Positions 52,088 to 60,322 of a stretch of DNA of 64,000 nt are shown here, piece by piece; the first letter of the stretch is position 1, and every line of letters begins with the position of its first letter. The stretch covers positions 1-64,000 of the forward strand of contig JAJDTX010000082.1 of NCBI GenBank assembly GCA_022826925.1, given 5' to 3'. The notes under the pieces were generated by a model. That model ran no database searches and was not told where the DNA came from. It saw only the letters and a list, made by a program, of their open reading frames with translations. The position numbers and the translations under genes were made by a program. Source of the stretch: Bryobacterales bacterium. GTDB taxonomy: Bacteria; Acidobacteriota; Terriglobia; Bryobacterales; UBA6623.

Positions 52088-54775
52088 ATGATGCACGGCA
52101 GTAGACTGCTCGGGACTTGCCTAGCCTTGGCAGTGCTTGCCGGGCCCGGATTTGCCCAATCGGCACCGAGCGCATCCGGGGCGAGCGAGTCTGAGGTCGC
52201 GGAAGAGCGCTCCGAATCGCTTGATGGCGAAGGTTCCCCTAGCGAGGCTGGCGCGGCCTCCACGTCGGATGCTGCGGATCGAACGCGGCTGAACCTGCTC
52301 GGCGAAGTGAACTCCGAGCAGGGCGAAGGGCGCCGCAACGAAAACGTCAGCCTGGCTTTGATCGACAACAACGTGCTCAAGGAGCTCAACGAGCGGCTCG
52401 GCACCTCGGCCACCGCCGTGAACAACCTTCAGATCGATCGTTCGTACTGGGCCACGGAGTTCGGCGGCCCGCCCGGGCGCCCTGTGCACGCAGCTCCGTC
52501 GCCGGCATCGCGGGTCCGCGGCAATCTATTCCTGACCCACAACAACAGCGCTGTCAGCGCTCGCTCGTTCTTCCAAGTAGGCGCCGTGCAGCCGGCGCGT
52601 AGCAACAATTACGGCGTCACGCTGGGACTGCCGGCGTGGAAGGGAGCCGCGCTCACGCTCAACGGCAGCCAGACGCGGAACAAGGGCCAAGTGAACGGCA
52701 ACGTGCTCGTGCCGACGCTCGAAGAGCGGACGCCGCTCACCAACGATCCCACGACGCGAGCATTCGTGCAGCGGATCATGGACGCCTATCCGGTGGCGGC
52801 CCCGAATCGCCCGGACATCAATCAGCGAGCCCTCAACACGAATGCGCCGCAGGACATCGCCAACGACCGGGTTTCGGCAACGCTGGACCAGGCAACCGGC
52901 GATAGCGGGCGCATCACCATGCGCTATGGCTTGGTGCTGCAGAGCGTGGACGCGTTTCAGCTGGTCGGTGGCCAGAACCCGAACACGACCACCCGCAACC
53001 ACCAATCTCGCATTACTTGGAACCGCAGCTGGACGCCCCGCCTGACCGGTGATTTCACGGTGGGCTTTGATCGGGTCGGCTCGCTGCTGATTCCCGACGA
53101 GACCTCCATCGGGCCTTGGATCCGCATCGGTCGCGAATTGGACTCGATCGGCCCGCCCGGCCGCTTTCCGGTGGATCGTGCCGGCAATAACTTCCGCTAC
53201 GGGGCCCGCCTGCGCTATCGCCGGGGCGACCACAATCTCACCTTCGGCGGCGAGTTGCACCGCAGCCAGATCAACGGCAGGGAGCTGCAGGACCACCGGG
53301 GCCGGTTCATCTTCCGGCAGAACTTCGGCCGCGATGGCATTACCAACCTGCGCATGGGCTTGGCCAGCAACTACTCGGTCGCCATCGGTGACGTGCATCG
53401 GGGCTTCCGGCAGTGGATGTCGCAACTCTACTTCGGCGACGAGTGGAAGGCGAGCAGCAACCTCACTTTGAGCATGGGCCTGCGCTGGGAGCCCGTCGCC
53501 CGGCCGACAGAGGTCAACGATCTGACACGGATTCCGTACTCGTCGGACCTGAACAACTTCGCGCCGCGCTTCGGCTTCGCCTACCGACTCCCGGGCAGGG
53601 GCGGGGTGATGCGCGGATCCTACGGCCTGCACTACGGCGAGATCTTCACGGCCACCTACATCCAGGCGCGCGTCAACCCCCCGCAGAACGTGACGGTCGT
53701 CGTCCAGACACCCGACTTGGTTGATCCGCTGAAGGCGCTGCGACCGATCAAGCTTGATCCCAATGCGCGGTCTGTGACCTTCGACATCGCCCCTGACCTG
53801 AGCATCCCGTACACGCACAACTACAGCTATTCGTGGGAGTTTGAGATTGCCCGAGACTGGAATCTGGACCTGGCTTACATCGGCAGTCGCTCGCACCAGC
53901 TGCTGTCGATGTACTTCCTCAACCGGGCACGGCCGGTCGAGGGCATAGCGCAGACGACGCGCACCGTGAACCTGAGGCGCCCCGACCAGCGCCACTTCAA
54001 CGTGTTCCACATCAACAACGGCTCGCGCGGGTTCTTCGATGCGGGACGGGCGACCTTGCGCATTCCGCGCTGGGCCGGCGTCAGCCTGGAGGCCTCGTAT
54101 TGGTGGAGCAAGGCGATTGACCTGGGCGGCAGCTATCTCAACACGGCTTCCAACGCAAACCGGAGGCAGACCGAGAGCCCGTCCGAGTTCGACGTCCATC
54201 ACGAGCTGCGCGGCGTGAGCAACTTTGACCAGCCGCATGCGGCGTTGTTCAACTTCAGCTACCAGACACCTGCGCTGGGTACCAGCGGCGGGCTGCTTCG
54301 GAGCCTGTTCGGTGCGTGGCAACTCAGCTCGGTCGTGCTGCTCAAGTCGGGGACGCCGTTCTCGGTGCAGGCCGGCTCGGACGCGCCCGGCTTCGGCAAC
54401 GTGGACGGATCCCACAGCGACACGCCCATCGTTGAAGACCCGTCAGTGCTGGGACGCTCGATTGACCATCCGGACACTTCGTTCGATCAATTGCCGGCCA
54501 GCGCGTTCTCCTTTATCCAGCCCACTGACCGACGGGGCAACCTGGGTCGCAACACCTTCCGCCGGGACGGCATCGCGAATATCAACCTCGCCCTGTCCAA
54601 GTCCTGGCCGGTCGGCGAAGACACGCTGCTGTTGCGGGCCGAGTCGCTCAACTTCACGAACCATCCGCAATTCCAGGATCCCGGCTCGAGCCTTGCCCAA
54701 GGCAATTTCGGCAAGATCACGAACACGCTCAACGACGGGCGGACCTTCCGGTTTACCCTGCGCTTCACATTCTGA
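52088..54775 (+). CDS. Oar-like outer-membrane barrel without standard plug
   Basis: An 895-residue protein. A signal peptide (GSRLLGTCLALAVLAGPGFAQ region) is followed by an acidic Ser/Glu/Ala linker (about 25-75). There is no carboxypeptidase-regulatory-like domain and no recognisable TonB plug. Instead a short region (NNVLKELNERLGTSATAVNN) leads to barrel strands. The barrel itself is typical of Oar-like receptors (NTTTRNHQSRITWNRSWTPR, FAPRFGFAYRLPGRGGVMRG, LRAESLNFTNHPQFQDPGSS) and ends in FRFTLRFTF. It could be an energy-independent pore or depend on a partner for gating. The ATG at 52088 or 52091 is the start. Confidence 0.85.
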   Translation: MMHGSRLLGTCLALAVLAGPGFAQSAPSASGASESEVAEERSESLDGEGSPSEAGAASTSDAADRTRLNLLGEVNSEQGEGRRNENVSLALIDNNVLKELNERLGTSATAVNNLQIDRSYWATEFGGPPGRPVHAAPSPASRVRGNLFLTHNNSAVSARSFFQVGAVQPARSNNYGVTLGLPAWKGAALTLNGSQTRNKGQVNGNVLVPTLEERTPLTNDPTTRAFVQRIMDAYPVAAPNRPDINQRALNTNAPQDIANDRVSATLDQATGDSGRITMRYGLVLQSVDAFQLVGGQNPNTTTRNHQSRITWNRSWTPRLTGDFTVGFDRVGSLLIPDETSIGPWIRIGRELDSIGPPGRFPVDRAGNNFRYGARLRYRRGDHNLTFGGELHRSQINGRELQDHRGRFIFRQNFGRDGITNLRMGLASNYSVAIGDVHRGFRQWMSQLYFGDEWKASSNLTLSMGLRWEPVARPTEVNDLTRIPYSSDLNNFAPRFGFAYRLPGRGGVMRGSYGLHYGEIFTATYIQARVNPPQNVTVVVQTPDLVDPLKALRPIKLDPNARSVTFDIAPDLSIPYTHNYSYSWEFEIARDWNLDLAYIGSRSHQLLSMYFLNRARPVEGIAQTTRTVNLRRPDQRHFNVFHINNGSRGFFDAGRATLRIPRWAGVSLEASYWWSKAIDLGGSYLNTASNANRRQTESPSEFDVHHELRGVSNFDQPHAALFNFSYQTPALGTSGGLLRSLFGAWQLSSVVLLKSGTPFSVQAGSDAPGFGNVDGSHSDTPIVEDPSVLGRSIDHPDTSFDQLPASAFSFIQPTDRRGNLGRNTFRRDGIANINLALSKSWPVGEDTLLLRAESLNFTNHPQFQDPGSSLAQGNFGKITNTLNDGRTFRFTLRFTF

Positions 54776-54800
54776 CCGCCGGCGTCGTCAAGCTTTCCGG

Positions 54801-55637
54801 ATGAGCCAACTTGTACGGCTCTCTTCGAGCCTGCCCGCGGTCCCTCGACTAGGCATCGCAACGCGGGGCAACACAAGGCTGTCCGGCGACGATTTCGACT
54901 ACGCCTTCTCGCGAGGCGTGCGCTACTTCAACTGGTGCGGCAAGCCCGATGGGTTGTCGCAAGCCGTTGCTGAGCTGGGGTCGCGGCGAGACGAGATCGT
55001 GTTCGCCGCGCAGATCAAGGCGCGCACGGCCGAGCGGGCAGAGCGCGAGCTGGAATGGATTCTTGAGCACACTCGCAGCCGGCGCCTGGATGTCGCGACG
55101 CTCTACTACGTGGAATCGGCCGAAGAATGGAGGGCGATCACGGCCTCCGGAGGGGCGTGGGAAGTGCTCGACCGCTATCGGCGCGAAGGTCGCATCGGCA
55201 TGCTTGGGCTGACCAGCCACCAGCGCGCGTCAGCCGCTGGCTGGGCTGGAGAGATCGCTCCCAACGGCCGGCGGAGGCTCGACATGCTGATGGTCCGCTA
55301 CAACGCCGCTCACACCGGAGCGGAGCGGGACGTGTTCCCTGTCACGTCCGAGCTCGGAATGCCCGTAGTGACGTTTACCGGGCTCCGCTGGCGCGATCTG
55401 TTGCGCTCCACACCGGACGATCCGCCGGGTCTGCCGCCTCCCAGCGCGGGGGAGTGCTATCGCTTCTGCATGATGCATCCAGCGGTGAGCGTCGCGCTGG
55501 CCGCTCCGAATGGTCGAGCCGAACTTGTCGAGGCGCTGCGGGCGCTCGACGAACGGACTGAGCGTGACCAAGCGTGGGTGGAGCGCATGCGAGCGCACGG
55601 CGAGCGCGTCCACCGCCATGCTCGCGAGTTCTGGTAG
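54801..55637 (+). CDS. Aldo/keto-reductase-like protein
   Basis: A 278-residue protein with a TIM-barrel order like aldo/keto reductases: LGIATRGNTRLSGDDFDYAF, GVRYFNWCGKPDGLSQAVAE, RRDEIVFAAQIKARTAERAE (with the Lys of the catalytic set), LEWILEHTRSRRLDVATLYY and YRREGRIGMLGLTSHQRASA. The usual catalytic Tyr is replaced in this stretch by Asn-Trp (YFNWCG), and the C-terminal NADPH-binding GxxxxxQ region is degenerate. It may therefore not be an active reductase. It starts 26 bases after the barrel gene and could be co-transcribed with it. Confidence 0.75.
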   Translation: MSQLVRLSSSLPAVPRLGIATRGNTRLSGDDFDYAFSRGVRYFNWCGKPDGLSQAVAELGSRRDEIVFAAQIKARTAERAERELEWILEHTRSRRLDVATLYYVESAEEWRAITASGGAWEVLDRYRREGRIGMLGLTSHQRASAAGWAGEIAPNGRRRLDMLMVRYNAAHTGAERDVFPVTSELGMPVVTFTGLRWRDLLRSTPDDPPGLPPPSAGECYRFCMMHPAVSVALAAPNGRAELVEALRALDERTERDQAWVERMRAHGERVHRHAREFW

Positions 55638-55768
55638 GCGGCGCTATCACCACCGGACGAGGCACGGTTGGGCCGCCGTGTCCGGGACGCTTGTGCACCA
55701 GCAGGTGGTGACTGATGCGAGCCAGGCGAGCTGCCCTGCCTCTTTGCCGGATCCGTTGAAGCGGGCTC

Positions 55769-56626
55769 CTATCTCTCGCCCCAGCGCATTTTGCTGCGCA
55801 AGACATCGAAAAAGGGCACGTCGTTGGTTTGCACGATATCCACGGTGTGGCTGGCCCGCCACAGGCGCAGCCGGTCGTGCGGTTCTAGGTGGCGGCCAAC
55901 TTGGCCGTCTATGCTCAGGAAGTTCTCCTCGTCGCCATCTAGGATGCGCACTTCAACCTTGGCAGTTGCGGGCAAGACGACGGCTCGGTTGGAAAGCGTG
56001 TGCGGGCAGATCGGGGTGAGTGTCAGGGCTGCCACATCCGGTGCCATCACCGGCCCTCCGGCCGAGAGCGAGTATGCGGTCGACCCTGTCGGCGTCGAAA
56101 CGATCAAGCCATCGGAGCGGTAGCCACAGACGAATTCGCCATCGGCGTAGGCCTCAAGGTGCAGCAGTCTTGCGACGGCGCTGTTCGCGACGACGATGTC
56201 ATTGAGCGCGAAGTAGCGGTCAACCACCTCTCCGTCCCGTTCCAAGTCGGCTTCCAGCACCATTCGCGAGTCAAGCTTGAATGCTGAGCGTGCCACGCCC
56301 TCCAGGGCGGCGGGCAGCTCGTCGGGGCCGATCGTCATCATGAACCCCAGCCCGCCTAGGTTTACAGCCAGCAGGGGGGTCTGCCGCGGTCCGACGGCCC
56401 GGGCGGCCGACAGGAATGTCCCGTCGCCGCCGAGAACTACGATCAGGTCGCACTCTTCCGGCAGGCGATCGCGATCCATGCCATCTGTGCGGTGCAAGTA
56501 GTCTGCCGTGGGCGCATCGATCTTGACGCGCATGTCGTGCTCGGCCGCCCACTCCAAGATGTAGCGCAGAAGCACGGGAATGTCGTCGCGTCCCGGCTTG
56601 CTGACGATAGCGACTGTGCGGATCAC
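55769..56626 (-). CDS. nadK: NAD kinase
   Basis: A 285-residue ATP-NAD kinase that makes NADP. The GGDG motif is in LIVVLGGDGTFLSAAR (about 63-78). The second conserved stretch ALNDIVVANSAVARLLHLEA (NE/D-type region) and the third, CGYRSDGLIVSTPTGSTAYSLSAGG, are intact. GFMMTIGPDELPAALEGV follows. It overlaps the upstream tlyA gene by four bases (ATGA), and the order surE-tlyA-nadK reads as one leftward operon. The C-terminus FFDVLRSKMRWGER is the usual hydrophobic/basic end. Confidence 0.95.
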   Translation of the reverse strand: MIRTVAIVSKPGRDDIPVLLRYILEWAAEHDMRVKIDAPTADYLHRTDGMDRDRLPEECDLIVVLGGDGTFLSAARAVGPRQTPLLAVNLGGLGFMMTIGPDELPAALEGVARSAFKLDSRMVLEADLERDGEVVDRYFALNDIVVANSAVARLLHLEAYADGEFVCGYRSDGLIVSTPTGSTAYSLSAGGPVMAPDVAALTLTPICPHTLSNRAVVLPATAKVEVRILDGDEENFLSIDGQVGRHLEPHDRLRLWRASHTVDIVQTNDVPFFDVLRSKMRWGER

Positions 56627-57384
56627 GCGACCCCCTTAGTCGAAGGCGCGTGCCAAGCCGTCCCGTGCAGCAAGAACTCGCGGTTTCCGGAAGCGCCCAG
56701 CAGCGGGCTCTCCATCCACTCCACGCGATCGAATCCGCATTCCAGCATGGCCTCGCGTACCGACTCAACCACCGCCATGTGTTTCTCATGGTCGCGCACT
56801 ACGCCACCCTTGCCCACTTCCCCCTTGCCGACCTCGAACTGCGGCTTTGCAAGCACGACGGCCTCGCCTCCGGGCGCGAGCAAGTCTTCGAATCGCGGCA
56901 GAATCTTGGTCACCGAGATAAAGCTGACATCGCAACAGGCGAAGGACACCCGCTCGCCCAGGTGGGCTCGCGTGAGGGATCTGGCGTTGCACTGCTCGAG
57001 CACATGCACGCGCTCTTCGTTGCGCAGGGTCCAGTGCAACTGGTTGGTTCCGACATCGACCGCGTGTACACGAGCGGCACCGAGCTGAAGCAGGCAGTCC
57101 GTGAATCCTCCGGTCGAAGCCCCGATGTCTAGGCAGACCGCCCCTGCGACATCGACTTCAAAGCGGGACATGGCCGCGGCGAGCTTCTCGCCGCCACGGC
57201 TTACAAACCGGGGCCGCTGTCGCAGAAGACGGATCGAGGCGTCCGGCGCGATCAAGCGGCCGGGTTTGTCGGCTTTCTGTTCGTTGACCAGGACTTCGCC
57301 GGCCATCACCATGGCCTGCGCTTGTTGGCGGGAGGCAACCAGACCCCGTTCGACGATCAACTGATCTACCCTGATGTGCCGCAA
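56623..57384 (-). CDS. tlyA: TlyA-type rRNA methyltransferase
   Basis: A 253-residue protein: an N-terminal S4 RNA-binding domain (HIRVDQLIVERGLVASRQQA, VLVNEQKADKPG) followed by an FtsJ-like methyltransferase domain. SAM binding is by VCLDIGASTGGFTDCLLQLG, and the K-D-K-E-like residues lie in SRGGEKLA, DVGTNQLHW, and VLAKPQFEVGKGEVGKGGVV. TlyA 2'-O-methylates cytidines in rRNA. The start is uncertain: TTG at 57384 gives the usual N-terminus, while the frame stays open up to 57462. It lies 22 bases after surE and overlaps nadK by four. Confidence 0.92.
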   Translation of the reverse strand: MRHIRVDQLIVERGLVASRQQAQAMVMAGEVLVNEQKADKPGRLIAPDASIRLLRQRPRFVSRGGEKLAAAMSRFEVDVAGAVCLDIGASTGGFTDCLLQLGAARVHAVDVGTNQLHWTLRNEERVHVLEQCNARSLTRAHLGERVSFACCDVSFISVTKILPRFEDLLAPGGEAVVLAKPQFEVGKGEVGKGGVVRDHEKHMAVVESVREAMLECGFDRVEWMESPLLGASGNREFLLHGTAWHAPSTKGVA

Positions 57385-57406
57385 ACCAAAGGAAAACCGT
57401 ATTGTC

Positions 57407-58114
57407 TCACGGCAGCTGTAGCAGCGAGACGGCGATACTCCCGCGGAAGCATACATCGACATCCCGGCCCGGGCTGCGCGGCCGCTGGCTGTACACTCCG
57501 CGATAAGAGTAATGGTCGCCGTCCGCGGCGTAGGCCAGATGCACCGGGTTCGTGTCGACTGCGCATTCGACTACGGGCGGATCGGCAGGCCCGGGAACCG
57601 GACAGGGTAGATTGACATTCCAATACTCTCCCTTTTGGAGCGGCTTGGCGAGCAGGCCGGGCAGCAGTTTCCGAACCCAATCGGCCGCACGCCGCCAGTC
57701 TGCGGCGCTCAGCACCCTGTCGCGGTAGTGGGAGACCGCGATCGCGGGAACGCCCAGCAGGGCGGCCTCTCGCACGGCGGCGACGGTCCCCGAGTAGTAG
57801 ATGTCCGCCCCGAGGTTGGCGCCGTGATTGATCCCAGCGAGCACCCAGTCGAAGCCGTCGTGAAGCTCATGCAATCCGATGCGGACACAGTCCGCGGGCA
57901 GCGAATCGACGGCGATGCGCCGGCGGTCGAGGCGGGACGCGCGGATCGGCCGGGCCGTGGTGACTTGGTGGCTGCAGGCGGAATGCTCTTCGGAGGGAGC
58001 AACGATCGTGGAAACGGCCCCTGCGGGCAAAGCCGCCTCCAAGGCTGCCAGCCCGGGAGCGGCGATGCCATCGTCGTTCGTCAGCAAGAATCGCGGCGGC
58101 TCGGGCGAGGGCAT
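57407..58114 (-). CDS. surE: 5'/3'-nucleotidase SurE
   Basis: A 235-residue metal-dependent nucleotidase that removes phosphate from nucleoside monophosphates. The Asp-Asp metal site is in FLLTNDDGIAAPGLAALEAA, the third ligand Ser in SEEHSACSHQVT, and the Asn ligand in VLAGINHGANLGADIYYSGT, followed by GTVAAVREAALLGVPAIAVS. The ATG at 58114 removes a 44-residue upstream extension that no homologue has. It is the first gene of the surE-tlyA-nadK operon. In many bacteria surE neighbours pcm, which is not seen here. Confidence 0.95.
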   Translation of the reverse strand: MPSPEPPRFLLTNDDGIAAPGLAALEAALPAGAVSTIVAPSEEHSACSHQVTTARPIRASRLDRRRIAVDSLPADCVRIGLHELHDGFDWVLAGINHGANLGADIYYSGTVAAVREAALLGVPAIAVSHYRDRVLSAADWRRAADWVRKLLPGLLAKPLQKGEYWNVNLPCPVPGPADPPVVECAVDTNPVHLAYAADGDHYSYRGVYSQRPRSPGRDVDVCFRGSIAVSLLQLP

Positions 58115-58320
58115 CAAAGAACCATTCTGACAGCGAGACTGTGCCGGGCTATTCTGGCCGCTTCCAGCCCGCGGGGCTCTGCCTCTCCTTGCGCCGCCGC
58201 ACGCCGGCTCGATGGAGTTTGCCAGCCGGAACTTCGCCGCGGACAACCGAGTCTCGTCCTCCGCGCTCGTGCGCTCTCTGGGGCCTCGTCATGGGCGGAG
58301 CGGTGCTGAGGGCGTGTGGT

Positions 58321-58326
58321 TATACT
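58321..58326 (+). promoter_or_regulatory. -10 box of the tRNA-Ser gene
   Basis: TATACT matches five of six -10 positions and lies 15 bases before the mature 5' end of the tRNA, the usual distance for a stable RNA with a short leader. No clear -35 was found at standard spacing. Confidence 0.45.
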
Positions 58327-58340
58327 GGGCAAAGAAGCGC

Positions 58341-58430
58341 GGTGAGGTGCGAGAGTGGTTGAATCGGGCGGTCTCGAAAACCGTTGAGCCTTCATGGGTT
58401 CCGTGGGTTCGAATCCCACCCTCACCGCCA
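58341..58430 (+). tRNA. tRNA-Ser, anticodon CGA
   Basis: A 90-base tRNA including an encoded CCA. The acceptor arms GGTGAGG (58341-58347) and CCTCACC (58420-58426) pair perfectly, the discriminator is G (58427), and CCA is 58428-58430. The anticodon loop reads CTCGAAA, so the anticodon is CGA (UCG codons). The T arm is GTGGG-TTCGAAT-CCCAC. The long variable arm expected for serine tRNAs is present (about 58384-58402). The 3' end borders a region with a possible accessory gene, as tRNA genes often mark integration sites, but no second copy of the 3' end was found within the window. Confidence 0.95.
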
Positions 58431-58850
58431 TTGACACTATACAAAACATTGATAACAAAGCATTTACTTGCGGCATTACCCCCACATCCAACAGTAGGAG
58501 GCCGATACGACTAATCCTCTTCCTTTCCTAACCCGACCCTCTCACGAGGTCAGGTTCTGAGGCGTTTTGCCAACTTGGGCCGGCAGGACAGGGCCCCGAA
58601 CGAGCGTGGAGGAACGAACGCCACTCCGTGATTAGCCTGGACGCGATCCGGAGGATCGAAGCAGCAGGCCAAAACGGCCCCGCCACCGAATGGTCCGTCA
58701 GATTGGGACTTCAGGAATGCCCACACGGTTCGGAACCGTGCGATAAATGTCGAGGTCCCGCTGGCCAGCACCCTTCTTGCCACGCCGGCGAGGAATCCGG
58801 CGAACTTGTCACGCCCCGCAGGCCGTCAGTACGATGGATCTGAAGACTTG
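58431..58850. other. Stretch after the tRNA without a supported gene
   Basis: 420 bases directly after the tRNA 3' end. The first 70 are A+T-rich (ACACTATACAAAACATTGA, TAACAAAGCATTTACT), unlike the rest of the window. No integrase or other recognised frame is present, and the leftward frame 58550-58783 has no protein-like features. Confidence 0.5.
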
Positions 58851-59972
58851 ATGGCTGCCAACGGAAAGTTTCGCGTGTACCTCGCTGGTCCCATTGCGGG
58901 ATGCAACCCAGTGCAGAGGAGCCGTTGGCGTGACACGATCAAACAGAAGTACGGTTCGAAGATGACGTTCCTCGATCCAGTAGACAACCTGCTGGATCCA
59001 GCGGCAAGCCCATACGCGTTCGTCGAAGCAGATCTTCAGAACATCATGGAAGCGGATGGACTACTAGTCAACATGTGGCAGGAGTCGATCGGGACCGCGA
59101 TGGGCGTGGCCCATGCTCACCGGCACGGTCGAGCCATTGTCGTTGCCGATCCGAATCATCTTGAAAACAAGATGCTTACGTTTTTTGCGGACGCAGTGGA
59201 GGAGTCCCCGCTACAGGCCGCCAAGGCTCTATGGAATCTGTTGCGTGCGGAGCAAAGTTGGCGTGTCGTCAAGTCAGCGGGACGAGCAGACGAGCCGTTC
59301 GAACGCAAGAAGATTATGGATGCCGTTCGAGCCGCGTGCCGCGATGCGAAACGCGACGACATAGTCATACCCCGACTAGTCCTCCCTCGGGTCATCGAGT
59401 ACCTACGTGCTGGCGACCGGAAAGTCAACAAGTCCATGACCACTTCCGACATCGATAATGCAGTGATCGACGTCTTGAAGACGCTCGAGAGTGATACTTC
59501 CCATTCCGATGCTGTCACGGGGGTTTTGAACGCTTGGCGGGATCGCGACGATGGGTCGGGCGCGGTGTCCGGGCGGAGATCGATCCACGCTGTCGGAAAC
59601 CGTTTGCCAGCGGCTCATGTTCCGGTCTCTTGCGGCGGCAAGTCCCACGGGACGATCTGGGGCAACACGATTCAGCGTCTTGAGGACATTCCGTCCACTG
59701 ACGCACGGCGCGTCCTCGGAAACATTACGTCAGTTCAGGGCATAACGAGGATTACGTTGGGCCAGTTCGGGCACAAGAGTCCGCGGAACAAATGCCAGGC
59801 ACGGGTCGACGAGTCCAAGACACCGTACGCCATAGAGGGAAAGCTCTATGACAGGGGACCAAAGGGAACAATGCAGTCCTTTCAAGTGTGGGTGCAGTCT
59901 GACGAGACCAGACCTGCAGTGGCGCTGGAGATCGAGCGACTGCTTAGACATGAGGACATCTGGGCTAGCTAG
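58851..59972 (+). CDS. Nucleoside-deoxyribosyltransferase-like/ATP-cone fusion protein
   Basis: A 373-residue protein of unusual composition. Residues about 7-125 form a nucleoside 2-deoxyribosyltransferase-like Rossmann fold: FRVYLAGPIAG (7-17), then ADLQNIMEADGLLVNMW (60-76) and ESIGTAMGVAHAHRHGRAIV (78-97). The catalytic Glu usually found in the GTAxExG context is not at its standard place. Residues about 138-225 match an ATP-cone, the nucleotide-sensing module of ribonucleotide reductases and NrdR (VVKSAGRADEPFERKKIMDA, IPRLVLPRVIEYL, DNAVIDVLKTLES). The remaining 150 residues are not recognised. The gene follows tRNA-Ser, has no operon partner, and appears lower in G+C than its neighbours. 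A role in nucleotide-pool control or in defence is possible, but unproven. Confidence 0.75.
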   Translation: MAANGKFRVYLAGPIAGCNPVQRSRWRDTIKQKYGSKMTFLDPVDNLLDPAASPYAFVEADLQNIMEADGLLVNMWQESIGTAMGVAHAHRHGRAIVVADPNHLENKMLTFFADAVEESPLQAAKALWNLLRAEQSWRVVKSAGRADEPFERKKIMDAVRAACRDAKRDDIVIPRLVLPRVIEYLRAGDRKVNKSMTTSDIDNAVIDVLKTLESDTSHSDAVTGVLNAWRDRDDGSGAVSGRRSIHAVGNRLPAAHVPVSCGGKSHGTIWGNTIQRLEDIPSTDARRVLGNITSVQGITRITLGQFGHKSPRNKCQARVDESKTPYAIEGKLYDRGPKGTMQSFQVWVQSDETRPAVALEIERLLRHEDIWAS

Positions 59973-60322
59973 CGTGGTGGTTTCGTCAGTCAAATCAAGA
60001 CTAGGCCCTCACTGCGCAGGCCTCTTCTCGTTGAACTGCGCTGAGGAGTGTCCACCAAAGGAACCGAAACCTTCCCACTTACGGGCAACACCGACTCAGA
60101 GCACCTGCCCCGAGGACCTCATAGTCCGCAAGTCGAGGGCTAGATGCGCGTCAACAACGGTACGTAGCCTGGCAGAATCCGTTAGGTGGTCCAAGATGAA
60201 CAAACAGCTTCGCAACGTCGGGCGGCGCGAACGCCCCGCCTGGATCGTGTCAAGCGCCAACTACCGAAGCCACGCCACTGGCATCTGCCCCCTAGGCCTT
60301 CCGACTTGCCTCCCGAGAGTAT
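59973..60322. other. Intergenic stretch, nothing recognised
   Basis: 350 bases between the fusion gene and the convergent sulfatase gene. A rightward frame that continues through it (59848-60489) lacks any protein-like features. No copy of the tRNA end or other boundary signal was found here. Confidence 0.45.

Noticed and set aside
52526-54415. 629-codon leftward frame opposite the plug-less barrel gene
   Set aside because: It mirrors the codon structure of the barrel gene and lacks any motif or initiation signal.
58411-60322. Integrated element bounded by a duplicated tRNA-Ser 3' end
   Set aside because: No second copy of the tRNA end and no integrase were found in the window. The element could extend further, but it is not supported here.
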